Origin: Subdoligranulum variabile
GTDB taxonomy: Bacteria > Bacillota > Clostridia > Oscillospirales > Ruminococcaceae
DNA: 64,000 nt
Direction of reading: 5' to 3'
Assembly: GCA_004552305.1 (NCBI GenBank)
Contig: SFOX01000003.1
Span: 1-64,000, forward strand
This document shows positions 32,177-40,694 of this stretch, one piece after another. The notes under the pieces were generated by a model. That model was not told where the DNA came from. It saw nothing but the letters and a program-made list of their open reading frames with translations, and ran no database searches. The translations under genes and the position numbers were made by a program. Position 1 is the stretch's first letter. Each line of letters opens with the position of its first letter.

Positions 32177-33189
32177 AGATTCTCGTAGATGCCATGGGCG
32201 GCGACAACGCCCCTTTGTGTGTTTTGCAGGGCGCTGCGCAGGCGAAGGCAGAATTCGGTGACGGTATGGAGCTGGTCCTTTTGGGCGACCAGACTGCCAT
32301 GGAAAGCTGCGCTGCCAAAAATAACATCGATTTATCGCAGTTTACCGTCATCCCTTGTACCGAGAACATCACCATGGAGGACGACCCCGTCAAGGCAGTG
32401 CGCCACAAGACCGACTCCGGTATGGTCAAGGCGCTGACGATGCTCAAAAACGGCGAGGCGGACGCCTTTGTGTCCGCCGGTTCCACGGGTGCGCTGCACG
32501 TCGGCACCAGCTTGATCGTGCGCACCGTCAAGGGCGTAAAGCGCCCTGCGCTGGCAACCCCGATGCCCGGCGCCAAGCAAAATTTCCTGCTGCTGGACTG
32601 CGGCGCCAACGTCGAGTGCCGCCCCGAGATGCTGAACGCCTTCGGCACCATGGGCAGCGTCTACGCCGAAAAGGTGATGGGACGCACCCAGCCCAAGGTG
32701 GCGCTGGTCAACAACGGCGCCGAGGAAACCAAGGGTACGCCCACCTACCGCGACGCACATATGCTGCTGAAGGTCAACCCCAGCATCCGGTTTGTCGGCA
32801 ACATCGAGCCGCGCTACATTATGGACGGCGACGTGGACGTTGTGGTCTGCGACGGCTTTGTGGGCAATGTGGTGCTGAAGCTGACCGAGGGCGTCGCAAA
32901 AACGCTGCTGGGTATGCTCAAGAAAATTTTCCTCAAGAACCTGCTGACCAAGCTCAGCTATCTGGGTATCAAGGGCGGCTTGGGCGAACTGAAGCGTATG
33001 CTGGACTCCGAGGAAGTCGGCGGCGCACCGCTGCTGGGCGCTGCCAAGCCGGTCATCAAGGCGCACGGCTCCAGCCATGCCAAGGGCATCAAAAACGCCA
33101 TCCGCCAAGCCAAGCTCTGTGTAGAAAACGATTTGTGCGGCACGATGCAGTCCGCACTGGCAGAGGTCGCCAAATCGACGCAACAATAA
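32173..33189 (+). CDS. plsX: Phosphate acyltransferase PlsX
   Basis: A 338-residue soluble enzyme that turns acyl-ACP into acyl phosphate for PlsY, the first step of phosphatidic acid synthesis in most Gram-positives. The N-terminus MKILVDAMGGDNAPLCVLQG and FVSAGSTGALHVG, plus LLDCGANVECRPEML and VVCDGFVGNVVLKLTEG, are family signatures. The ATG at 32173 overlaps the trmFO stop (ATGA); AAGGAG lies 7 bases before, so the longer frame (7 codons more) is rejected. In most clostridia acpP lies between plsX and rnc; here no acyl carrier gene intervenes. Confidence 0.96.
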   Translation: MKILVDAMGGDNAPLCVLQGAAQAKAEFGDGMELVLLGDQTAMESCAAKNNIDLSQFTVIPCTENITMEDDPVKAVRHKTDSGMVKALTMLKNGEADAFVSAGSTGALHVGTSLIVRTVKGVKRPALATPMPGAKQNFLLLDCGANVECRPEMLNAFGTMGSVYAEKVMGRTQPKVALVNNGAEETKGTPTYRDAHMLLKVNPSIRFVGNIEPRYIMDGDVDVVVCDGFVGNVVLKLTEGVAKTLLGMLKKIFLKNLLTKLSYLGIKGGLGELKRMLDSEEVGGAPLLGAAKPVIKAHGSSHAKGIKNAIRQAKLCVENDLCGTMQSALAEVAKSTQQ

Positions 33190-33207
33190 TAGAAAGTGTG
33201 AATACCG

Positions 33208-33879
33208 ATGTCCCACAAACCCGAAGATCTGCAGCAGGTGCTGCACTATACCTTTAAAAATCCCGCGCTGCTGCGCATTGCGCTGACCCACACCAGCTTT
33301 GCCAACGAGAGCAAGGTGCCCACCACCCACAACGAGCGGTTGGAGTTTTTGGGCGACAGCGTGCTGAGCGTGGTGGTTGCTGACCATCTGTTCCACCAAT
33401 CCAAACGCCCCGAGGGCGAGCTGAGCCGTATGCGCGCCAGCCTTGTCAGCGAGGAGGCGCTGTTCCAGTTTGCCGAGGAGATCCAACTGGGCGAGTACCT
33501 GCGTCTGGGTCACGGCGAGGAATTGGGCGGCGGACGCACCCGCCCCAGCGTGGTATCCGATGCGTTTGAGGCGGTCATTGCCGCCTTGTATCTGGACGGC
33601 GGCTTTGAGGTGGCGCGCAATTTCATTATGCCCTTTATCACCGAGGGCAAGACCGCCGAGGAGGACTACAAGACCCGCCTGCAGGAGGTCGTGCAGCAAA
33701 GCCCCGATGCCGCGCTGCGCTATGAGGTCGTGGACGAAACCGGTCCCGACCACGACAAAAAGTTTACCGTCAGCGTGTGGCGCAACGGCACGCATCTGGC
33801 GGACGGCATCGGTCGCAGCAAAAAGGCGGCCGAGCAGAACGCCGCCAAAAAAGCGCTGGAAAAGCTCAAGCAGGGGTAA
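33208..33879 (+). CDS. rnc: Ribonuclease III
   Basis: A 223-residue dimeric enzyme that cuts double-stranded RNA in rRNA and mRNA processing. The RNase III signature NERLEFLGDSVLSVVVAD is near residue 35, with DAFEAVIAALYLDGG as the second acidic cluster near 115; the C-terminal double-stranded RNA-binding domain (TRLQEVVQQSPDAALRYEV, ending GIGRSKKAAEQNAAKKALE) is complete. The ribosome site is weak (AGAAAG). It stands between plsX and smc, as is usual in Firmicutes. Confidence 0.96.
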   Translation: MSHKPEDLQQVLHYTFKNPALLRIALTHTSFANESKVPTTHNERLEFLGDSVLSVVVADHLFHQSKRPEGELSRMRASLVSEEALFQFAEEIQLGEYLRLGHGEELGGGRTRPSVVSDAFEAVIAALYLDGGFEVARNFIMPFITEGKTAEEDYKTRLQEVVQQSPDAALRYEVVDETGPDHDKKFTVSVWRNGTHLADGIGRSKKAAEQNAAKKALEKLKQG

Positions 33880-33917
33880 GGCAGCGCCCGCCCCACTCAA
33901 TCAGAAAGGTTTACTGA

Positions 33918-36900
33918 ATGCGCCTTAAAGAACTGGAAATACAAGGCTTTAAATCTTTCCCGGATCGCACCAAAATCACCATCGGCACCGGCATCACCGG
34001 CGTGGTGGGTCCCAACGGTTCGGGCAAGTCCAATATATCTGACTCCATCCGCTGGGTGCTGGGCGAAACCAGCTCCAAGCAGCTGCGCGGCAGCGGCAAG
34101 ATGGAGGACGTCATCTTCGGCGGCACCCAGACCCGCGGCGCTATGGGCTATGCCAGCGTGGCGCTGACCATTGACAACAGCGACCACGGGCTGGATATGG
34201 ACGCCGACGAGGTCACCATCGGGCGCCGCTATTACCGCAGCGGCGAGAGCGAATATTCCATCAACGGGCAGAGCGTCCGTTTGAAGGACGTCTATGAATT
34301 GCTGCTGGATACGGGTTTAGGACGCGACGGCTACGCCATCGTCAGCCAAGGTCGCATTGCCGAAATTGTCGGCGCAAAATCCTCGGAGCGGCGCGAAATT
34401 TTTGAGGAAGCCTCCGGCATTGCCAAATACCGCTACCGCAAAAACGAGGCCGAGCGCCGTCTGGCGGCTGCCGAGGGCAATCTGGAACGGTTGCGCGACA
34501 TTCTGGGCGAGCTGGAAAAGCGCGTCGGTCCCTTAAAGCGCGACAGCGAAAAAGCCCAGCAGTTTCTGCAGCTTTCCGAAAAGCGCAAAACGCTGGAAAT
34601 TACTTTGTGGGTCGATGCCATCCGCCGCGCCAACGAAACGCTGCGCGACCAGCAGCGCAAGTACGAGGCAGCCCAGGCAGACTATGACCGCCTGAGCCGC
34701 CAGCTGGATGCGTTTGACGAAAAAAGCGCGTCCCTGCGCGAGGAAACACAGCGCCTGATGCTGGATATCGAGCAGGCGAACGCCGATATCCGCACCGTGA
34801 CCGAGCAGAACGCGGGCAGCGAAAGTGAGATCGCCGTCTTGAAAAACGAGAGCGAACACAGCCGCTTCCGCATTGACGAAGCGTCGGCGGAGCTGCAGCG
34901 TGCCGGGCAGGGCAGACAAGCCATCGAGCAGGAAACCGCCGCCCACCGCGCTGCCATCGACACCCTGCGCACCGCTATGGACGAGCTGGACAAGGGCGTT
35001 GCCGCCCTGCGGGACGAGCTGCACGCGCTGGAAGAAAAGGCGCTGCAAAGCGGGCAGCGCCGCGACGTTGTGGACGCGGCTATGGCGCGTTTGCAGGACG
35101 CCGCCACCGCCGCCAAGGTCAAGGCTGCCGCCGCGCAGTCTGCCGGGGCTGCCGCCGCCGAGCGCCTGACCGATGCCCGGACCCGGCGCGGAGAACTGGA
35201 CGCCGAAATGGCGCAGACCGAGGAACAAAAAGCCCGCGCCGCCCGCCGCGTCAAGGACGCCGAGGAGGCAGTGACCCGCAACGACAACATCAAGGCGGGC
35301 TTAAAGCTCAAGCTGGACAGCCGCCGCCGCCAACAGGCAGAGGCTGCCGAAGCGCTGCAAAAAGCGGACAAAGAGCGCTCCAACGCCGCCCAGCGCATCC
35401 ATATCCTGGAGGATTTGGAGCGCAATATGGACGGCTACCAGCAGAGCGTCAAGGCAGTTATGCGTGCCGCCGCCGGTCGCCGTCTGCGCGGCGTGGTGGG
35501 TCCCGTGGCGGGCATCCTGACCGTGCAAAAGGGCTATGAGATCGCCATTGAAACCGCCCTCGGCTTTGCTTTGCAGAACATCGTGGTCGAGGATCAGGGC
35601 TGCGCCCGCGCTGCCATCGCCTTTTTGAAGGACGAGCGCGCCGGACGCGCAACCTTCCTGCCGCTGGACACCGTGCAGGGTTCCCGCTTTACGGGACGCC
35701 TTTCCGGCACGGCGGAGGTTGCCGCCGATCTGGTCAAGACAGAAGCAAAATACCAACATATTATCGACAATTTACTGGGACGCATCATCGTGGTCGAGGA
35801 CTTGACCGAAGCGTCCGCCGTGGCGCGCGACCTCGGCTACCGCAACCGCATCGTCACGCTGGACGGGCAGGTCATCAACGCGGGCGGCTCCTTCACCGGC
35901 GGCTCGACCGCCCGCAGCGTCGGCGTTTTCAGCCGCAAGCAGGAGCTGGACGAGCTGCGCAAGCGGCTGACCAAGCTGGATGAAGCCCACGCCGCCGCCG
36001 AAAAGGAGCTGGCTGCCCGCAAGGCGGAAGCCGACAATCTGGCTGCCCAGCTGAACGGCGCCGAAGCGGAGGGGATGACCGCCGCGTCCGAGCGTCTGCG
36101 CGCCGGGCTGGACCTTGACCGCCTGACCGCTGCCGCCGCCCAGCTTGCCGAAAACGCCCGCGCACTGGAGGAGGAAATCGCCGCCCAGACCGCCGCCCAA
36201 ACGGCAAGCGCCGCCACTGAAGCCGAAGCGCAGAGCGCCCGGCTGCAGGCGGAAACCGAGCTGGCTGCCTACGCTGCCGAACTGGCGGAATTGGGCGAGA
36301 GCGCCGGCAGCCTGACCGCCGAGCGCCAGCGCATCAGCGACGAACTGGCAGAAAAGCAGATGCAGCGCCTTGCCGACGAAAAAGACGTCGGTCTGCACGA
36401 GGCTGCGCTGGAAGGGCTGCAAAGCCGTACCGGCGAAGCGGAAGCCCGCGCCCGCGAGCTGAACGCCGCCATCGAAGCCGCCAAGGCAAAAATCGAGGCA
36501 AACGAGTACAAGATTGCCGAGATCGAGCGCCTGCGCGGCGAAAATCTGCAAAAAATCGCAGCGGCAGAGCAGCTGATCCGCACCGCCAACGCCACCCGTA
36601 TGGAAAAGGAAGCCGAGTCTGCCCGCCTTGCGCAGGAAAACCGCAGCCTGACCGATGAGCGCGAGCGTATGAGCGGCGAAATGGCACGCCTTGCCGAGCG
36701 CCGCACTGCCGCCGAAACCGAGCTGAACGATACCAACGCCCGCCTGTGGGACGAGTACCAGCTGACCGAATCCGAGGCGCGCGCCCTTTGTGTGGAGTTT
36801 GACACACTGACCGAGCTGCGCCGCCAAGTGACGGAGGTACGTGGAAAAATCCGTGCCTTGGGCAATGTCAACGTCGGCGCCATCGACGAATACAAGGAGG

Positions 36901-37475
36901 TCAAGGAACGTTACGACTTCCTGAAAGCGCAGGTCACCGATGTCGAAAAGGCAAAGAGCGAATTGACCAAGATGATCGCCGAGCTTTGCAGCGAAATGCA
37001 GGAGCTGTTCACCACCAGCTTTAAGGAGATCAACCGCCATTTCGGGCTGATTTTCCGCGAGCTGTTCGGCGGCGGTCACGCCAAATTGTATCTTTCAGAC
37101 GAGGAAAACGTGCTGGAATCCGGCATTGAAATCGAGGTTTCGCCGCCCGGCAAGGTCATTAAAAATCTGAGCGCCCTCTCCGGCGGCGAACAGGCATTGG
37201 TCGCTATATCGATTTATTTTGCCATTCTCAACGTAAACCCGGCGCCGTTTTGTATTCTGGACGAAATTGAAGCGGCACTGGACGATGTAAACGTCAACCG
37301 CTATGCCCAGTACCTGCGCCGTATGACCGAGAACACGCAGTTCATCGTCATCACCCACCGCCGCGGCACCATGGAAGCTGCCGACGTGCTGTACGGCGTC
37401 ACCATGCAGGAGGACGGCGTTTCCAAGATCTTGCGCCTTGACCTCGAAAACGTCAGCGCGGATTTGATTTCGTAA
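33918..37475 (+). CDS. smc: Chromosome segregation ATPase SMC
   Basis: An 1185-residue SMC that works with ScpA and ScpB to condense and organise the chromosome. Walker A is VGPNGSGKSNISDSIRWVLG near residue 30; long coiled coils (about 170-500 and 670-1020) are Ala/Glu/Arg-rich; the hinge (about 515-635) shows LRGVVGPVAGIL and FLPLDTVQGSRF; the C-terminal ATPase half has LSGGEQALVAISIYFAIL (signature) and FCILDEIEAALDDVN (Walker B). Full family length. AGAAAGG precedes the ATG. The repeated alanine-rich codons explain long antisense open frames here. Confidence 0.98.
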   Translation: MRLKELEIQGFKSFPDRTKITIGTGITGVVGPNGSGKSNISDSIRWVLGETSSKQLRGSGKMEDVIFGGTQTRGAMGYASVALTIDNSDHGLDMDADEVTIGRRYYRSGESEYSINGQSVRLKDVYELLLDTGLGRDGYAIVSQGRIAEIVGAKSSERREIFEEASGIAKYRYRKNEAERRLAAAEGNLERLRDILGELEKRVGPLKRDSEKAQQFLQLSEKRKTLEITLWVDAIRRANETLRDQQRKYEAAQADYDRLSRQLDAFDEKSASLREETQRLMLDIEQANADIRTVTEQNAGSESEIAVLKNESEHSRFRIDEASAELQRAGQGRQAIEQETAAHRAAIDTLRTAMDELDKGVAALRDELHALEEKALQSGQRRDVVDAAMARLQDAATAAKVKAAAAQSAGAAAAERLTDARTRRGELDAEMAQTEEQKARAARRVKDAEEAVTRNDNIKAGLKLKLDSRRRQQAEAAEALQKADKERSNAAQRIHILEDLERNMDGYQQSVKAVMRAAAGRRLRGVVGPVAGILTVQKGYEIAIETALGFALQNIVVEDQGCARAAIAFLKDERAGRATFLPLDTVQGSRFTGRLSGTAEVAADLVKTEAKYQHIIDNLLGRIIVVEDLTEASAVARDLGYRNRIVTLDGQVINAGGSFTGGSTARSVGVFSRKQELDELRKRLTKLDEAHAAAEKELAARKAEADNLAAQLNGAEAEGMTAASERLRAGLDLDRLTAAAAQLAENARALEEEIAAQTAAQTASAATEAEAQSARLQAETELAAYAAELAELGESAGSLTAERQRISDELAEKQMQRLADEKDVGLHEAALEGLQSRTGEAEARARELNAAIEAAKAKIEANEYKIAEIERLRGENLQKIAAAEQLIRTANATRMEKEAESARLAQENRSLTDERERMSGEMARLAERRTAAETELNDTNARLWDEYQLTESEARALCVEFDTLTELRRQVTEVRGKIRALGNVNVGAIDEYKEVKERYDFLKAQVTDVEKAKSELTKMIAELCSEMQELFTTSFKEINRHFGLIFRELFGGGHAKLYLSDEENVLESGIEIEVSPPGKVIKNLSALSGGEQALVAISIYFAILNVNPAPFCILDEIEAALDDVNVNRYAQYLRRMTENTQFIVITHRRGTMEAADVLYGVTMQEDGVSKILRLDLENVSADLIS

Positions 37476-37492
37476 AATGAGGAGGCTTTTTT

Positions 37493-38482
37493 GTGGGCTT
37501 TTTTGATTTTTTGAAGCATGATATTTCCGAGGAGGAATTTCAAAGACAGCAAAAAATGCAGCGCGGTCTGGAAAAAACCCGCACGGGCTTTTTTCAGAAC
37601 ATCGTCAACACCCTGACCCATGCGGAAATTGACGATGATCTGTACAATGAGTTGGAGGAACAGCTGATTCTGGCGGACGTCGGTCCCGCCTGCGCCGTGC
37701 GTCTGGTGGACGAGCTGCGTGACGAGGTGCAGGAAAACCACCTCAAAACCGGGCAGGAGGCGCTGGACGCCCTGCGCGCACTGATTTGCCGCGAGATCAC
37801 CCCCCGCTACCCGCTGGAGCTGGACGGCAAGCCCGCCGTGATTCTGGTCATCGGCGTAAACGGCGTGGGCAAAACCACCACCATCGCCAAGCTGGCAGCT
37901 CTGTACAAAAACCGGGGGCGCCGGGTCATGCTGGCTGCGGGCGATACCTTCCGCGCCGCCGCCAGTGAGCAGCTGGAGCTGTGGGCAAACCGCGCCGAAG
38001 TGCCGCTGGTGCAGGCAGGGCAGGGGGCGGACCCCGCCGCCGTCATCTTTGACGCCGTCAAAAGCGCCACTGCCAAGGGCTATGATATGGTCATTGCCGA
38101 CACGGCGGGACGCCTGCACAACAAAAAGGGCTTGATGGACGAGCTTGCCAAAATTTCCCGCAGTGTCAAAAAGGCAAGCCCCGAAGCCAGCCTGGAGGTG
38201 CTGCTGGTGCTGGATGCCATCACCGGGCAGAACGCCATCAGCCAGGCCGAGGAATTTGTCAAGGCTGCCGGTGCCACCGGCGTGGTGCTGACCAAGCTGG
38301 ACGGCACCCCCAAGGGCGGCTGTGTGATCAGCGTGTGGGAAAATCTGGGTCTGCCCATCCGGTTTATCGGCGTGGGCGAGCAGATCGACGATTTGATGGA
38401 ATTTGATGCCGAAAGCTTTGTGCAGTCCCTGCTGCCGGGTCTGCCCGAGCGCGACCCCCAAACCAAGGAGGAAACCCTGTGA
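37493..38482 (+). CDS. ftsY: Signal recognition particle receptor FtsY (GTG start)
   Basis: A 329-residue SRP GTPase receptor that docks ribosome-nascent chains to the Sec translocon. N domain (about 1-105) and G domain with GVNGVGKTTTIAKLAALY (G1), the DTFRAAA motif, VIADTAGRLHNKKG (G3), LTKLDGTPKGGCVIS (G4/G5) and GVGEQIDDLMEFD. It lacks a long acidic A domain, as in other Gram-positives. GTG is preceded by GAGGAGG at 7 bases. Its stop overlaps the next start (GTGA). Confidence 0.97.
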   Translation: MGFFDFLKHDISEEEFQRQQKMQRGLEKTRTGFFQNIVNTLTHAEIDDDLYNELEEQLILADVGPACAVRLVDELRDEVQENHLKTGQEALDALRALICREITPRYPLELDGKPAVILVIGVNGVGKTTTIAKLAALYKNRGRRVMLAAGDTFRAAASEQLELWANRAEVPLVQAGQGADPAAVIFDAVKSATAKGYDMVIADTAGRLHNKKGLMDELAKISRSVKKASPEASLEVLLVLDAITGQNAISQAEEFVKAAGATGVVLTKLDGTPKGGCVISVWENLGLPIRFIGVGEQIDDLMEFDAESFVQSLLPGLPERDPQTKEETL

Positions 38483-39123
38483 TTATCTGTGCTGCCAGCA
38501 ACAACCAAGGAAAACTCAAGGAACTGCGCCGTATTCTGGAGCGTATGGGGCATACTGTCAAGAGCCTGCGTGAGCTGGGCATTGACATCGACCCCGAGGA
38601 AACCGGCACCACCTTTGCCGAAAACGCCCGCATCAAAGCGGAAGCCTTCTGCAAGGCAAGCGGTCTGCCCACGGTGGCGGACGATTCGGGCTTGTGCGTG
38701 GATGCGCTGCAGGGAGCGCCCGGCGTGTACAGCGCCCGCTACGCCGGACACCACGGCGACGATGACGCCAACAACCAAAAGCTGCTGGGCGAAATGCGGG
38801 ACATCCCCGCCGAAAAACGCACCGGGCAGTTTGTTTCGGCAGTATGCTTTATGCTGCCCAACGGGCAGGCGCTGACCTGTATGGGCAGCTGCCCCGGTCA
38901 TATTGCCGCCGGGCTGCAAAACGGCGATTACGGCTTTGGCTACGACCCGCTGTTTATTCCCGATGCCTGCGGCTTGGCAAACGGCGCAACCCGCCCCAAC
39001 ACCGAAAACCGCAGCTATGCCCAGCTGACCCCCGACGAAAAGGACGCCATCAGCCACCGCGGACGCGCTTTAGAGGAGCTGGAACGCCGCCTGCCGGAAT
39101 TTTTGCGTCAGAACGAACGATAA
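38479..39123 (+). CDS. dITP/XTP pyrophosphatase (RdgB/HAM1, GTG start)
   Basis: A 214-residue house-cleaning enzyme that hydrolyses non-canonical purine triphosphates (dITP, XTP) to keep them out of DNA and RNA. The N-terminus IICAASNNQGKLKELRRIL is the substrate loop; ETGTTFAENARIKAEAF, VADDSGLCVDALQGAPGVYSARYAG (catalytic Asp region) and GFGYDPLFIPD are present. The GTG overlaps the ftsY stop by four bases with AAGGAGGAAACC before it. Confidence 0.95.
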   Translation: MIICAASNNQGKLKELRRILERMGHTVKSLRELGIDIDPEETGTTFAENARIKAEAFCKASGLPTVADDSGLCVDALQGAPGVYSARYAGHHGDDDANNQKLLGEMRDIPAEKRTGQFVSAVCFMLPNGQALTCMGSCPGHIAAGLQNGDYGFGYDPLFIPDACGLANGATRPNTENRSYAQLTPDEKDAISHRGRALEELERRLPEFLRQNER

Positions 39124-39134
39124 GGAGAGTATTT

Positions 39135-39437
39135 ATGGCACTTACCAGCAAACAGCGCGCTGCCCTGCGCGGCGCCGCCAACACGATGGAACCCGTTTAC
39201 CAGATCGGCAAGGGCGAAATTGACGAAACCCTCGTCAAGGGCATTGCCGATTGCCTCGCCGCCCGCGAGTTGATTAAGGTCAAGGTTCTGGACAACAGCG
39301 AGTATTCCGCCCGCGAGGCTGCCGACATCCTGTGCGAGAAGATCGGCTGCGAGTGCGTGCAGGTCATCGGGCGCAAGTTCGTGCTGTTCCAGCAGAAAAA
39401 GAAAGAGAGCGCCTACACCGCGCTGCTGGCAAAATGA
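39135..39437 (+). CDS. YhbY-family RNA-binding (CRM domain) protein
   Basis: A 100-residue single CRM domain (LTSKQRAALRGAANTMEPVYQIGKGEI), which binds pre-50S ribosomal particles and may help assembly. The GxxG loop of CRM domains is less clear (IGKGE). AAGGAGAG precedes the ATG at 39135; the longer open frame upstream overlaps rdgB and is rejected. It overlaps nadD by four bases, a common order in clostridia. Confidence 0.9.
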   Translation: MALTSKQRAALRGAANTMEPVYQIGKGEIDETLVKGIADCLAARELIKVKVLDNSEYSAREAADILCEKIGCECVQVIGRKFVLFQQKKKESAYTALLAK

Positions 39438-40048
39438 AAATTTTACTGTTCGGCGGCACCTTTGACCCGCCGCATAAGGGGCATATGAACAACCTTCAGG
39501 CGGCGATGGACTGCGTGCAGCCTGACAAGGTCATTGTGATGCCCGCCGGCATCCCGCCCCACAAAAAAGCCAGCACCACCGACGCCGCGCTGCGCCTTGC
39601 TATGTGCGCGTGCTTTACGGCACTTTCGCCCAAGGTCGAGGTGTCGGATTGGGAGGTTCGGCAGGGGGGACGCAATTACTCGATCAACACGGTCGAGATG
39701 CTCCACAGCCGCTACCCCGCCGACAGCCTGTTTATGTGCGTGGGCAGCGATATGCTGCTGAGCTTTACCCGCTGGTACCGCTGGCAGGATATCCTGCGTA
39801 TGACCGCGCTCGTGGTCGAAAGCCGCGAAGAAGGCGATGCTGCCGCCCTGCACGCCGCTGCCGAGGAGCTGCGCCGTCAGGGCGCTACGGTGCTGCTGGC
39901 ACAGGCGCAGGCGTTCCCCTGCGCATCCAGCGACATCCGCAGCGGGCGCGTACCCCGCAGCCGTTGGGAGGAGGTATTGCCGCCCAATGTTATACAGATT
40001 GTAAAGGATAACGGTTTGTATACCTGTGACGCCGACAAAAACGGGTAA
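39434..40048 (+). CDS. nadD: Nicotinate-nucleotide adenylyltransferase
   Basis: A 204-residue enzyme that joins nicotinate mononucleotide to AMP in NAD synthesis. The HIGH-like motif is in LLFGGTFDPPHKGHMNNLQAA at the N-terminus; SINTVEMLHSRYP and the ISSSxIR-type motif (PCASSDIRSGRVPR) near the C-terminus complete the nucleotidyltransferase fold. The ATG at 39434 overlaps the YhbY stop (ATGA); the frame extends 34 codons upstream inside yhbY and is rejected. Confidence 0.95.
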   Translation: MKILLFGGTFDPPHKGHMNNLQAAMDCVQPDKVIVMPAGIPPHKKASTTDAALRLAMCACFTALSPKVEVSDWEVRQGGRNYSINTVEMLHSRYPADSLFMCVGSDMLLSFTRWYRWQDILRMTALVVESREEGDAAALHAAAEELRRQGATVLLAQAQAFPCASSDIRSGRVPRSRWEEVLPPNVIQIVKDNGLYTCDADKNG

Positions 40049-40099
40049 GAGTGCCCGTTTTAAGGAAAGTTTTCCTTGAAAGAAGGTCAACAAAACACT

Positions 40100-40681
40100 A
40101 TGACAGTTGAGCAAGCAAAAAAGATCGTGAAGCCGCTTTTGGGCGAAAAACGCTGGACACACACCAAAAATGTAAAAAAAATGGCGGTGCAATTGGCGCG
40201 GCGCTGGGGCTGCGACGAAGAAAAAGCCGCTGTAGCGGCAATTTTGCACGACAGCGCCAAGGAATTGCCCAAAGAGCAGTTGTTGCAGATTTTTGCAGAC
40301 AATGCTATAATAGCATTAGATGCACCCAAACGCCCCGCACCGGTGTGGCACGGCATGGCCGCCGCCATTCTGGCACAGACACGCTGGGGCGTGCAGGACG
40401 AGGAAATTTTGTCTGCCATTCGCTGCCATACTACCGGTAAGCCCGGTATGAGCCTGCTGGATAAAATCCTGTATTTGGCGGATATGACCAGCGCCGAGCG
40501 CGACTGGCCCGGGGTAGATGCACTGCGCAGCCTGCAAATGCAGGATCTTGACGCGGCACTTTGCCTTGCCCTGAAGCAGAGCATCGACTTTGTAAACAAA
40601 AAGGGCGGCACGCTGGATCCCGAAAGTGTGGCTGCCTATGAATATGCCAGACAACATCAGCAACCCCCAACGTCAAAATAG
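40100..40681 (+). CDS. YqeK-family HD-domain diadenosine tetraphosphatase
   Basis: A 193-residue HD-domain phosphohydrolase. YqeK proteins split diadenosine tetraphosphate to two ADP. Metal ligands: KRWTHTKNVKKMA (His), AAILHDSAKELPK (HD pair), VWHGMAAAILAQ (His) and ILSAIRCHTTGKPGM (His). It follows nadD by about 50 bases containing a small hairpin (AAGGAAA/TTTCCTT). ATG at 40100 is preferred over an in-frame TTG eight codons earlier. Conserved nadD-yqeK-LCP-rsfS order. Confidence 0.9.
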   Translation: MTVEQAKKIVKPLLGEKRWTHTKNVKKMAVQLARRWGCDEEKAAVAAILHDSAKELPKEQLLQIFADNAIIALDAPKRPAPVWHGMAAAILAQTRWGVQDEEILSAIRCHTTGKPGMSLLDKILYLADMTSAERDWPGVDALRSLQMQDLDAALCLALKQSIDFVNKKGGTLDPESVAAYEYARQHQQPPTSK

Positions 40682-40694
40682 GGAGGATAACGCC